The position numbers and the translations under genes were made by a program. Positions 1 to 5,879 of a stretch of DNA of 11,071 nucleotides are shown piece after piece; the first letter of the stretch is position 1; the number at the start of each line of letters is the position of its first letter. The notes beneath the pieces are model-generated. The model was not told the DNA's origin, searched no databases, and was given only the letters and a program-made list of their open reading frames with translations. Origin of the DNA: an uncultured Acidobacteriaceae bacterium (GTDB lineage: Bacteria > Acidobacteriota > Terriglobia > Terriglobales > Acidobacteriaceae); contig CAIMNN010000040.1 in assembly GCA_903842845.1 (NCBI GenBank), forward strand, positions 1 to 11,071. The letters run 5' to 3'.

Positions 1-15
1 AAGAGTGAAGGCGGA

Positions 16-492
16 GTGAACCGTGTGGCACTGGTGGGTGCGCTGGTTGCGGTGTTCGCGAGTGTGTTTGTGATCTTCATAGCGGTGCATCACGCGAAGA
101 GCGGCACGGAAATTGCGCCGGTGAATGTGGCCGCGGACGCGTACGCGGCGAAGCTGCCGCTTACAAATATAAAGATGAGCGAAGCAGGGAACATGGCCGG
201 CGGCAAGGAAACGTATATTGATGGGCAGATAGCCAACACTGGCAGCTCGACGGTGAGCGGAGTGACGGTGCAGGTGCTGTTCCGCAATTATGCGCACGAG
301 GTGGTGCGCAACGAGAGTTTGCCGGTGCGGCTGATCCGCACGCGGACGCCTTATACCGATATTCAGACGATAAGCGCTGCGCCGATAAAGCCGGGTGAGA
401 CGCGCGAGTTTCAGTTGATAGTAGAGCAGGATATTCCTGATTGGGACGGGGCGTATCCGGAGGTGAAGGTGATCAAGGTGGAGACGAGATGA
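16..492 (+). CDS. Membrane-anchored protein of unknown function (DUF2393/FxLYD-like)
   Basis: A 158-residue protein with one hydrophobic helix near the N-terminus (about residues 4-25, LVGALVAVFASVFVIFIAV), followed by an extracytoplasmic domain. That domain reads like an immunoglobulin-like beta fold: GGKETYIDGQIANTG, then VSGVTVQVLFRNYAHEVV, then IKPGETREFQLIVE. This is the pattern of DUF2393/FxLYD-type domains, where a 'new versus old' tail is displayed outside the membrane; the assignment is from memory of the pattern and is tentative. The start is GTG at 16, with the purine-rich AAGGCGGA just before it. The frame stays open back to base 1, so a start upstream of the window cannot be excluded. 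The next gene follows after 54 bases on the same strand and is also exported, so the two may be co-transcribed. The function is unknown. Confidence 0.75.
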   Translation: MNRVALVGALVAVFASVFVIFIAVHHAKSGTEIAPVNVAADAYAAKLPLTNIKMSEAGNMAGGKETYIDGQIANTGSSTVSGVTVQVLFRNYAHEVVRNESLPVRLIRTRTPYTDIQTISAAPIKPGETREFQLIVEQDIPDWDGAYPEVKVIKVETR

Positions 493-506
493 GGGAACGG
501 GGAACA
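493..506 (+). repeat. Two-unit GGGAACR heptamer repeat abutting a stop codon
   Basis: GGGAACG and GGGAACA follow directly after the TGA stop of the preceding gene. The unit is the same heptamer (in another rotation) as the seven-unit array after hemH at 3221-3272. Two units alone would be weak; the match to the larger array is what supports it. Confidence 0.5.
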
Positions 507-546
507 GGCGGGATTTTCTAGAAGTTAAAAAATACTGGAGGCGGAG

Positions 547-1185
547 ATGAAGCGGACTGTGGGAAGTGTATTCAGTGGAATATTATTTCTTATTCTGGCG
601 GCGGCGAGTGGTTGGCAGATGGGGCTGGTGCGGGCGGCGCAGGCGGATGACGAGAGCAAGCCTAAGGTGAGCAAAGAGCAGTTGTCGGATGAGCGTGTTG
701 CGGTTTATCACGACTTTTTGACCAACTGGATGGGCAAGGAGATAGGGAACGTGAACCTTGCGATTCAGACGATGCCGCTGGATAAGGATTGGGCGGGCGA
801 CCCGGAGGGTTGCCGCAAGGGGCTGGAGCTGGAGTCGGTGACGGCGGGCGAGACGCATTATTTCCGCGCGGTGGACGGGTGGAAGATCGGCGGCGAAAAG
901 CTGCGGCTGGTGGTGGCGGAGACGCAGGAGGAGCAGATAAAGAAGCGGTCCGACCCCAGCGTTGGTATGAGTAAAGGCCAGAGCGTGGACGAGGCGGTTG
1001 AGAACGGCTTCCGCAACGGGCTGTTCACGTTCAGCGAGATCCAATTTGATAAGAAGCACGAGCACGCGATATTGAAGTTCAGCTTCCACTGCGGGATGTT
1101 GTGCGGGCATGGCGGGACGGTTGTGCTGACGAAGACGAATGGAGTCTGGAAGCAGACGGGCGAGTGCGGGAACTGGGTATCGTGA
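547..1185 (+). CDS. Exported protein of unknown function with a C-terminal Cys/His motif
   Basis: A 212-residue protein with an N-terminal signal peptide or anchor (hydrophobic stretch about residues 10-30, SGILFLILAAASGWQMGLV, followed by RAAQADD, a plausible cleavage region). The mature part is mixed and charged. Near the C-terminus it has a compact motif, FSFHCGMLCGHGG, followed by VVLTKTNGVWKQTGECGNWVS. The three cysteines (CGMLC and ECG) and the histidine could form a disulphide or metal site; this is inference. The start ATG at 547 is preceded by TGGAGGCGGAG, a strong Shine-Dalgarno (GGAGG at 537-541) at good spacing. I do not recognise a named family. It sits between another exported protein and hemE, but hemE appears to have its own promoter, so no role in haem synthesis should be assumed. 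Confidence 0.8.
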   Translation: MKRTVGSVFSGILFLILAAASGWQMGLVRAAQADDESKPKVSKEQLSDERVAVYHDFLTNWMGKEIGNVNLAIQTMPLDKDWAGDPEGCRKGLELESVTAGETHYFRAVDGWKIGGEKLRLVVAETQEEQIKKRSDPSVGMSKGQSVDEAVENGFRNGLFTFSEIQFDKKHEHAILKFSFHCGMLCGHGGTVVLTKTNGVWKQTGECGNWVS

Positions 1186-1200
1186 GTGAAGGCGGTCACA

Positions 1201-1229
1201 TTGGCCGCGTCTGGCCGGGCATTTAAAAT
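1201..1229 (+). promoter_or_regulatory. Candidate sigma-70-type promoter for leaderless hemE
   Basis: TTGGCC (1201-1206, 4 of 6 matches to TTGACA) lies 17 bases upstream of TAAAAT (1224-1229, 5 of 6 matches to TATAAT). Transcription would start about 7 bases after the -10 box, which is the A of the hemE ATG at 1236. There is no Shine-Dalgarno in the bases before ATG (TTTAAAATTAATTC), so the mRNA is probably leaderless. Not proven by sequence alone. Confidence 0.55.
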
Positions 1230-1235
1230 TAATTC

Positions 1236-2312
1236 ATGAGTGAGACCAATCCCCTGAACCCCGCGCCGACAGCAACCGGCGGCAATCTTTTTGTGCGCGC
1301 TTGTTTGCGCCAGCCCGTGGACCGTACGCCGGTGTGGTTTTTGCGCCAGGCCGGCCGTTATATGCAGGAGTACCGCGACGTTCGCAAACATCACACGCTG
1401 GTTGAGATCTGCAAGCAGCCGGATATTGCGGCCGAAGTGACGATAACCGCCGCTGAAAAGCTGGACGTGGACGCGGCGATTATTTTTGCCGACCTGCTGC
1501 TGCCGCTTGAGCCGATGGGACTGGATTTTGAGTTCCAGGCCGGCGAAGGGCCGGTGGTTCACAAGCCGGTGCGAACGACTGAGGACGTGAAGGCGTTGCG
1601 CACGGACCGGGCTGAGGACCTGATATATGTTGCCCGCGCGATAGAGAAGGTGAACGCGCACTTCGGCGGACGGCTGGGGATGATAGGCTTTTGCGGCGCG
1701 CCGTATACCCTGGCGAGCTACATGATCGAGGGCGGCGGGTCGAGGAATTACATCCACACCAAGCAGATGATGTACGGGAACACTGCGGCGTGGCGCGAGT
1801 TACTGGACAAGATCATCGTCGTGTTGGTGGAGTATTGCCGCCAGCAGGTGAATGCGGGCGCGGATGTGATCCAGATATTTGACAGCTGGGTTGGTTCGCT
1901 CTGCCCCGCCGATTACGCCGAGTACGCATTTGCCGCGAGCGAGCGGCTGGTGCGCGAAGTGCAGGCGATGGGCGTGCCGGTAATTTATTTCGGCGTTGAG
2001 ACGGCGAGCTTGCTCGCGCCCATGGCGAAGACCGGCGCGGACGTTATCGGTGTGGATTGGCGGACGCCGATCGATGAGGCGTGGCGCGCGGTTGGTCACG
2101 GCCACGCGGTGCAGGGAAATCTTGACCCCATCACTCTGTTTGCACCGCTTGATGTTTTGGAGCAACGCGTGAAGGAAGTACTGAAGTCTGCGGACAATCG
2201 TCCGGGGCATATTTTTAATCTTGGCCACGGCATTGTGCCGGGGACACCGGTTGAGAATGTGCAGGCGGTGGTGAAGATGGTGCGCGAGCACTCGACGCGG
2301 AGGGCTGGATGA
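1236..2312 (+). CDS. hemE: Uroporphyrinogen decarboxylase (HemE)
   Basis: Cytoplasmic enzyme of haem synthesis that removes four carboxyl groups from uroporphyrinogen III to give coproporphyrinogen III. At 358 residues it is the usual length. Visible family marks: PVWFLRQAGRYMQEYR (residues 32-47) with the substrate-binding arginines R37 and R41; the catalytic aspartate D86 in IIFADLLLP; the second signature GFCGAPYTLASYMIEGG (151-167) with the active-site tyrosine Y162; IQIFDSWVG; and the C-terminal FNLGHGIVPGTPVENV, whose histidine is conserved. All key residues are present, so it should be active. The ATG at 1236 has no ribosome binding site; a -10 box 12 bases upstream suggests a leaderless transcript. 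Its TGA overlaps the hemH ATG (ATGA), which indicates translational coupling and an operon. Confidence 0.97.
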   Translation: MSETNPLNPAPTATGGNLFVRACLRQPVDRTPVWFLRQAGRYMQEYRDVRKHHTLVEICKQPDIAAEVTITAAEKLDVDAAIIFADLLLPLEPMGLDFEFQAGEGPVVHKPVRTTEDVKALRTDRAEDLIYVARAIEKVNAHFGGRLGMIGFCGAPYTLASYMIEGGGSRNYIHTKQMMYGNTAAWRELLDKIIVVLVEYCRQQVNAGADVIQIFDSWVGSLCPADYAEYAFAASERLVREVQAMGVPVIYFGVETASLLAPMAKTGADVIGVDWRTPIDEAWRAVGHGHAVQGNLDPITLFAPLDVLEQRVKEVLKSADNRPGHIFNLGHGIVPGTPVENVQAVVKMVREHSTRRAG

Positions 2313-3220
2313 GCCGGGCCGTATTGCTGCTGGCGCACGGAACGCCGGACACGGTCGAGGAGATTCCTGAGTATCTACGCAATGTGGTGAGCGGCAGGCC
2401 GATGCCGCAGGCGGTGGTGGAGGAGATTCAGCACCGATATGCGCTGATTGGGCACAGTCCACTGACTGCGTTGACGATGGCGCAGGGCGCGCGGCTGGAG
2501 AGTTTGCTGGGCGTGCGCGTTTATGTCGGCATGCGCAACTGGCGGCCGTATATTCCTGAAGTTGTGAAGCAGATGCGCGCCGATGGAGTGACGGAGGCGG
2601 CGGTGATCTGTTTGGCGCCGCAGAACTCTCGGACGAGCACGGGGTTGTACCGGCGCGCGGTTGAGGCTGAGGCGGGCGAGTTGAAGATTGATTTTACGGC
2701 CGGGTGGGCGGACCATCCGCTCTTGGCCGAGGCGTTTGCGGAGCGGTTGCGGCCAACGCTCGAAAAGATGAATGCGGAGACGGGCGAGGCGACGCCTGTG
2801 TTATTTACGGCGCACTCGGTGCCGTGCCGGACGATTGCGGCGACGGATGAAAAGGGCGGCGACCCGTATGCGGTTGAAGCGCGCAAGACTGCGGAACTGG
2901 TTGCGGCGCGTGTGCCGGAGTTGAAGCGCTGGTATTTTGCGTTTCAGAGTCAGGGCGCGAGCGGAGGCGAGTGGATTGGGCCGACGGTCGAGAGCACGCT
3001 GGATGCTTTGGCGGCCGAGGGCGTGAAGAACATCATCCTGCAACCGATTGGGTTTTTGTGCGACCACGTTGAGATTTTGTACGACGTGGATATTGCGTTC
3101 AAGCAGCACGCGGCGAAGGTGGGCATTAGGCTGGAGCGGCCGGAGAGTTTGAATGATTCCGTGAAGCTGGCCGAGGCGCTGGCGGATTTATCGCGGGTGT
3201 CGTTTGCGCGGCTGGGTTGA
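2309..3220 (+). CDS. hemH: Ferrochelatase (HemH/CpfC family)
   Basis: Inserts ferrous iron into a porphyrin ring, the metal step of haem synthesis. The 303 residues fit the bacterial single-domain form. Marks in order: LLLAHGTP at the N-terminus (7-13), YALIGHSPLTALT (44-56), GMRNWRPYIPEVV (74-86), FTAHSVP with the catalytic H169 (166-172), FAFQSQGASGGEWIGPTVE (210-228) and PIGFLCDHVEILYDVD with the conserved E255 (246-261). The sequence does not tell me whether the substrate is protoporphyrin IX or coproporphyrin III; the family covers both. It overlaps hemE by 4 bases, so the two are translated together. No protoporphyrinogen or coproporphyrinogen oxidase gene follows: a heptamer repeat and an intrinsic terminator close the unit. 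Confidence 0.95.
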   Translation: MSRAVLLLAHGTPDTVEEIPEYLRNVVSGRPMPQAVVEEIQHRYALIGHSPLTALTMAQGARLESLLGVRVYVGMRNWRPYIPEVVKQMRADGVTEAAVICLAPQNSRTSTGLYRRAVEAEAGELKIDFTAGWADHPLLAEAFAERLRPTLEKMNAETGEATPVLFTAHSVPCRTIAATDEKGGDPYAVEARKTAELVAARVPELKRWYFAFQSQGASGGEWIGPTVESTLDALAAEGVKNIILQPIGFLCDHVEILYDVDIAFKQHAAKVGIRLERPESLNDSVKLAEALADLSRVSFARLG

Positions 3221-3272
3221 CAGGGAATAGGGATCAGGGATCAGGGAACAGGGAACAGAGAACAGGGAACAG
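3221..3272 (+). repeat. Seven-unit CAGGGAA heptamer tandem array
   Basis: Starting at the base after the hemH TGA stop there are seven successive heptamers: CAGGGAA, TAGGGAT, CAGGGAT, CAGGGAA, CAGGGAA, CAGAGAA, CAGGGAA, then CAG. The array ends one base before the terminator hairpin. Its purine-rich strand is the coding strand. The unit recurs at 493-506 after another stop codon. Confidence 0.9.
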
Positions 3273-3273
3273 A

Positions 3274-3303
3274 AGACTCAGCCGCGGGGCTGGGTCTTTT
3301 TTT
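3274..3303 (+). terminator. Intrinsic terminator of hemE-hemH
   Basis: AGACTCAGCC (3274-3283) pairs with GGCTGGGTCT (3288-3297) over 10 pairs, with one T/G wobble and a 4-base loop (GCGG). The hairpin runs into seven T residues (3297-3303) and then ATTTATT. This is a textbook Rho-independent terminator for the upstream operon. Confidence 0.92.
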
Positions 3304-3330
3304 ATTTATTGGCGCAGCTCTTCGTATAAT
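3302..3330 (+). promoter_or_regulatory. Candidate promoter for the amidohydrolase gene
   Basis: A perfect -10 hexamer, TATAAT, lies at 3325-3330, 44 bases before the ATG at 3374. The -35 region at 17-base spacing is only TTATTT (3302-3307), a weak match. The position just after the terminator makes it a sensible start for the next transcript, which would have a leader of about 35 bases with a ribosome binding site. Confidence 0.5.
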
Positions 3331-3373
3331 CACAAATAACCAACATCAGTCAGATTCGATTCAGGAGAGCCCC

Positions 3374-4720
3374 ATGCCCCTTTCAAGATTTGTTTTTCTC
3401 GCGCTCGTGTTGTGTTTCATGACGTCGGTTGTCGCGGCGCAGCAGGCGGAGAAGGAAAAGCCTGCGCCGCATGTTGTGTATGTGAAGGCTGGGCATTTGT
3501 TTGATGCGACGAGCGATGTGCTGCGCGAGAACGTGGTCATCACGGTTGAGGATGAGCGCATCAAGAGCGTCGCGGCGGCGGGCGAGGTGAAGATTCCTGC
3601 TGGGGCTGAGGTTATTGATCTGTCGAAGGCGTGGGTGTTGCCGGGGCTGATCGATTGCCATGTGCATCTTGAAGCGCGCGCGGACAAGTTGGACCCGATT
3701 GAAGATGTGCGGTGGACGCCATTCAAAGGCGGGTTTGCAGGCGTCGTGAATGCGAAGACGACGTTGATGGCAGGGTTCACGAGCGTGCGTGATGTGGGGT
3801 CGAGTCCGTTTTTTGCGGTGGACCTGCGCGATTCCATCAACGAAGGATTTATTGTTGGGCCGCGGGTTGTGGCGAGCGGGCCGCCGCTTTCGATAACCGG
3901 CGGGCATGGCGACATGAACAGCTTTGCGCCGGCGGTGAGCAACTCGATGTACCCGGCGGAGAAGGATTTTGCAATTGTCGACGGGCCGGAGGAGGTTCGC
4001 CACGCGGTGCGGGAGCAGATCAAGTATCGCGTGGACGTGATCAAGCTGATGGCGACAGGCGGCGTGATGAGCCAGGGCGACCAACCGGGCGCAGAGCAAC
4101 TGACGTATGAAGAGATGAAGATGGCGGTGGACGAGGCTCACCGCGCGAATCGCAAGGTTGCGGCGCACGCGCATGGGACGCAGGGGATCAAGGATGCGGT
4201 GCGGGCCGGTGTGGATTCGATTGAGCACGGGAGTTTGATTGATGACGAAGGCATACAGATGATGAAGGAGCGTGGGACATATCTGGTTGCAGACATCTAC
4301 AACGACGATTACATTCTGGGGATGGCGCAGCAGTTCGGGTTGCCCGAGGCGAACATTGAGAAGGAGCGCAAGCTGGGCAAGTTGCAGCGCGAGAACTTTG
4401 CCAGGGCGGTGAAGGGCGGTGTGAAGATAGCGTTTGGGACGGATGCGGGTGTTTATCCGCATGGCGACAACGCGAAGCAGTTCCACTACATGGTGAAGTA
4501 CGGGCTGACGCCGGCGCAGGCGATAAAAGCTGCGACGGTGAACGCGGCGGACCTGATCGACCGCAAAGACATAGTGGGGACGATTGAGGCAGGGAAGTAC
4601 GCCGATATTATTGCGGTGACAGCGAATCCGCTCGAGCGCATCGAAGTGCTGGAGCACGTTGCGTTTGTGATGAAGGGCGGGAAGGTTTACAAGGACGAAC
4701 TCACTGTGGAGAAGAAGTAG
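3374..4720 (+). CDS. Secreted metal-dependent amidohydrolase (Xaa-Pro dipeptidase/imidazolonepropionase-like)
   Basis: A 448-residue binuclear-metal hydrolase of the amidohydrolase superfamily, exported by an N-terminal signal peptide (hydrophobic residues 5-21, then VAAQQ). Marks: the beta-strand entry LPGLIDCHVHLE with metal ligands H96 and H98; VIKLMATGGV with K224 as the likely carboxylated bridging lysine; AAHAHG (H265/H267); SIEHGS (H285); and AFGTDAGVYPHGDN with the catalytic D357. The C-terminal GTIEAGKYADIIAV is the usual small beta-domain return. This subgroup includes Xaa-Pro and Xaa-Arg dipeptidases and carboxypeptidases, so a peptide-scavenging role outside the cytoplasm is likely, but the substrate cannot be read from sequence. 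The start at 3374 has AGGAG 5-10 bases upstream. It lies between a terminator and a repeat region, so it appears to be a single-gene transcript. Confidence 0.9.
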   Translation: MPLSRFVFLALVLCFMTSVVAAQQAEKEKPAPHVVYVKAGHLFDATSDVLRENVVITVEDERIKSVAAAGEVKIPAGAEVIDLSKAWVLPGLIDCHVHLEARADKLDPIEDVRWTPFKGGFAGVVNAKTTLMAGFTSVRDVGSSPFFAVDLRDSINEGFIVGPRVVASGPPLSITGGHGDMNSFAPAVSNSMYPAEKDFAIVDGPEEVRHAVREQIKYRVDVIKLMATGGVMSQGDQPGAEQLTYEEMKMAVDEAHRANRKVAAHAHGTQGIKDAVRAGVDSIEHGSLIDDEGIQMMKERGTYLVADIYNDDYILGMAQQFGLPEANIEKERKLGKLQRENFARAVKGGVKIAFGTDAGVYPHGDNAKQFHYMVKYGLTPAQAIKAATVNAADLIDRKDIVGTIEAGKYADIIAVTANPLERIEVLEHVAFVMKGGKVYKDELTVEKK

Positions 4721-4732
4721 GGATGGGAGCAA

Positions 4733-4829
4733 GCGTCTAGCGTTTAGCGTCTAGTCAATAGGAATTTCGCTAGAACAATATTCCTCGTTCTAACCATCAG
4801 CTACTGGCTAGGCCCTAGACGCTAGACGC
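4733..4829. repeat. GCGTCTA heptamer arrays in inverted orientation (long stem-loop)
   Basis: Three direct heptamers (GCGTCTA, GCGTTTA, GCGTCTA; 4733-4753) face two inverted ones (TAGACGC twice; 4816-4829). GCGTTTAGCGTCTAG (4740-4754) pairs with 4815-4829 over 15 bases with a single wobble. The 60-base loop holds further small inverted pairs: AGGAAT/ATTCCT (4760-4765, 4779-4784) and TAGAAC/GTTCTA (4771-4776, 4787-4792). It begins 12 bases after the amidohydrolase stop and fills most of the gap to ribE. There is no T-run, so it is not a standard terminator. This is the only content of the 139-base gap apart from the ribE -10 box. Confidence 0.85.
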
Positions 4830-4847
4830 TGGTTCTTGTCTCTCCCG

Positions 4848-4853
4848 TAAAAT
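4848..4853 (+). promoter_or_regulatory. Candidate -10 box for leaderless ribE
   Basis: TAAAAT starts exactly 12 bases before the ribE ATG (4860), the same box and spacing as at hemE. No Shine-Dalgarno is visible in the preceding bases (CCCGTAAAATAAAACC). No good -35 hexamer is present at 16-18 base spacing; that region is the inverted heptamer array. Confidence 0.45.
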
Positions 4854-4859
4854 AAAACC

Positions 4860-5528
4860 ATGTTCACAGGAATAGTTGAGCGGACGGGGAAACTAATCGA
4901 TGTAGCAGCGCGCGGCGGAGTGAAGCGCATCACGATCGAGGCGCCGGAGTTGGCGGCGCGAATGCGCGAGGGCGACTCGCTGGCGGTGAATGGCGTTTGC
5001 TTGACTGCGCTTGATGTGAATCCGAATTATTTTTATGCGGACCTTGCTGCGGAGACGCTGGCGAAGACGACGTTGGGCGAGATAGGGCCGGGGGCGTTGG
5101 TGAATCTGGAGCTGCCGACGGCGGCGGGGTCTCCACTTGGCGGGCACATTGTGCAGGGCCATGTGGACGGGCGCGGGGAGCTGGTTGGGTTGGAGCCGGT
5201 GATTGCGCGTGAGAGCCCCGCATTCGACATCGACACGACCGACTGGACAATGAAGGTGCGCGTTCCGGAGCACGTGCGGCCGTGGATGGTGCTGAAGGGT
5301 TCGGTTGCGCTCGACGGCGTCAGTTTGACGATTGCTGATTTTGACGGCGAAGTGGTGACGATTGCGATTCTGCCGTTGACGTATCACCGGACGAATTTGC
5401 ACGCGGCGAAGATTGGCGATGGCGTGAATGTTGAAGCCGATGTGCTGGTGAAACTGGCGCACGCTCAGATGATGAAGAAGCCGGAGCTGGAGCTGACTGA
5501 GGCGTGGCTTGTGGCGAACGGGTATTAG
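4860..5528 (+). CDS. ribE: Riboflavin synthase alpha chain
   Basis: Cytoplasmic enzyme that dismutates two molecules of 6,7-dimethyl-8-ribityllumazine to riboflavin and a pyrimidinedione, the last step of vitamin B2 synthesis. The 222 residues hold two lumazine-binding repeats (about 1-97 and 98-197). Marks: the invariant N-terminus MFTGIVE, GDSLAVNGVCLTA (38-50), ETLAKTTLG (65-73), GGHIVQGHVDG (94-104) and the second-repeat counterpart KGSVALDGVSLTI (146-158), then LPLTYHRTNL (171-180) and VNVEADVLVK. The start is fixed by the MFTGIVE motif, which must be at the terminus; it has no ribosome binding site. The gene stands apart from other rib genes here. Its TAG stop is also the first three bases of a nonamer tandem repeat that leads into the next gene. 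Also called ribC in enterobacteria. Confidence 0.96.
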   Translation: MFTGIVERTGKLIDVAARGGVKRITIEAPELAARMREGDSLAVNGVCLTALDVNPNYFYADLAAETLAKTTLGEIGPGALVNLELPTAAGSPLGGHIVQGHVDGRGELVGLEPVIARESPAFDIDTTDWTMKVRVPEHVRPWMVLKGSVALDGVSLTIADFDGEVVTIAILPLTYHRTNLHAAKIGDGVNVEADVLVKLAHAQMMKKPELELTEAWLVANGY

Positions 5529-5565
5529 CGGAGCTAGCGGGGCTAGCGGAGAGAGCGGAGATAGC
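5526..5565 (+). repeat. TAGCGGRGM nonamer tandem array starting on the ribE stop codon
   Basis: Four successive nonamers, TAGCGGAGC, TAGCGGGGC, TAGCGGAGA and GAGCGGAGA, then TAGC and directly the ATG of the next gene. The first TAG is the ribE stop codon. The last GGAG (5557-5560) sits 5 bases before the ATG at 5566, so the repeat also supplies the apparent Shine-Dalgarno. Confidence 0.88.
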
Positions 5566-5739
5566 ATGGAGTGCCCCCACTGCAAGGTCGAAATGCGGCA
5601 GACCGGGAAGGATACATTCTCGGGGCAGGTTATCCGCGAGTACAAGTGCGACCAGTGCGGGTTTGAGAGCTGGGAAGATGACGGCAAGGCGCTGTGGCAG
5701 GTGTTGCATGATGATAACGAAGAGAAAGATAAGAGTTGA
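5566..5739 (+). CDS. Small zinc-ribbon protein (57 residues)
   Basis: A 57-residue protein starting MECPHCKVEM, with a second cysteine pair in YKCDQCGFESW. The two CxxC pairs (C3/C6 and C28/C31) form a classic zinc-ribbon knuckle pair; the C-terminal tail is acidic and polar (DDNEEKDKS). Such proteins are usually small nucleic-acid- or protein-binding factors; no function can be assigned. The open frame extends upstream to 5509, but that extension (GISGASGASGESGDS) is just the translated nonamer repeat and overlaps ribE, so the ATG at 5566 is chosen: it puts the first CxxC at the terminus and has GGAG 5 bases upstream. It is probably co-transcribed with ribE, 37 bases downstream. Confidence 0.8.
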   Translation: MECPHCKVEMRQTGKDTFSGQVIREYKCDQCGFESWEDDGKALWQVLHDDNEEKDKS

Positions 5740-5745
5740 GCGGGG

Positions 5746-5787
5746 CTGAATGCCCGGTCCTCAAAAGCGAGGGACTGGGTGCACCCG
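5746..5787. repeat. Palindromic 42-base repeat, copy 1
   Basis: A 42-base element, ungapped and 34/42 identical to copy 2 at 6379-6420. It forms a 10-pair stem (5752-5761 with 5771-5780, including three G/T wobbles) and a 9-base loop of pattern CAAANGCNA. It is followed by GCACCCG. It begins 7 bases after the stop of the zinc-ribbon gene, and those bases (GCGGGGC with the preceding GA) match one unit of the nonamer repeat. Confidence 0.85.
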
Positions 5788-5820
5788 GTAAAAGCTTATA
5801 AGACTAAAGCAGGATTTCAG

Positions 5821-5849
5821 TTGCCCTTCATCGCGCACGGCGTTAAGCT
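5821..5849 (+). promoter_or_regulatory. Possible promoter for the 5880 gene
   Basis: TTGCCC (5821-5826) and TAAGCT (5844-5849) are separated by 17 bases and lie 30 bases before the ATG. The -10 match is only to the T-A---T skeleton, so this is a weak call. Confidence 0.3.
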
Positions 5850-5879
5850 GTACGCGTTGCTTTTAAGGAGATGATGGCG

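Noticed and set aside
858..1757. A 299-codon minus-strand frame across the 547 gene and hemE
   Set aside because: It runs opposite to well-supported genes, has low-complexity antisense composition and no start signal.
3221..3272. CRISPR-like array after hemH
   Set aside because: The repeats are contiguous heptamers without spacers, so it is a simple tandem repeat.
3383..4732. A 449-codon open frame on the minus strand across the whole amidohydrolase gene
   Set aside because: The product is rich in His, Arg and Leu with no recognisable motif, as expected from the antisense of a GC-rich gene. The plus-strand frame has a signal peptide and a full set of catalytic motifs.
4721..4859. FMN riboswitch upstream of ribE
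   Set aside because: The RFN consensus elements are absent; the structure here is built from inverted GCGTCTA heptamers.
5509..5565. Upstream extension of the zinc-ribbon gene to 5509
   Set aside because: It overlaps ribE and encodes only the translated nonamer repeat; the ATG at 5566 has its own GGAG and places the first CxxC at the terminus.
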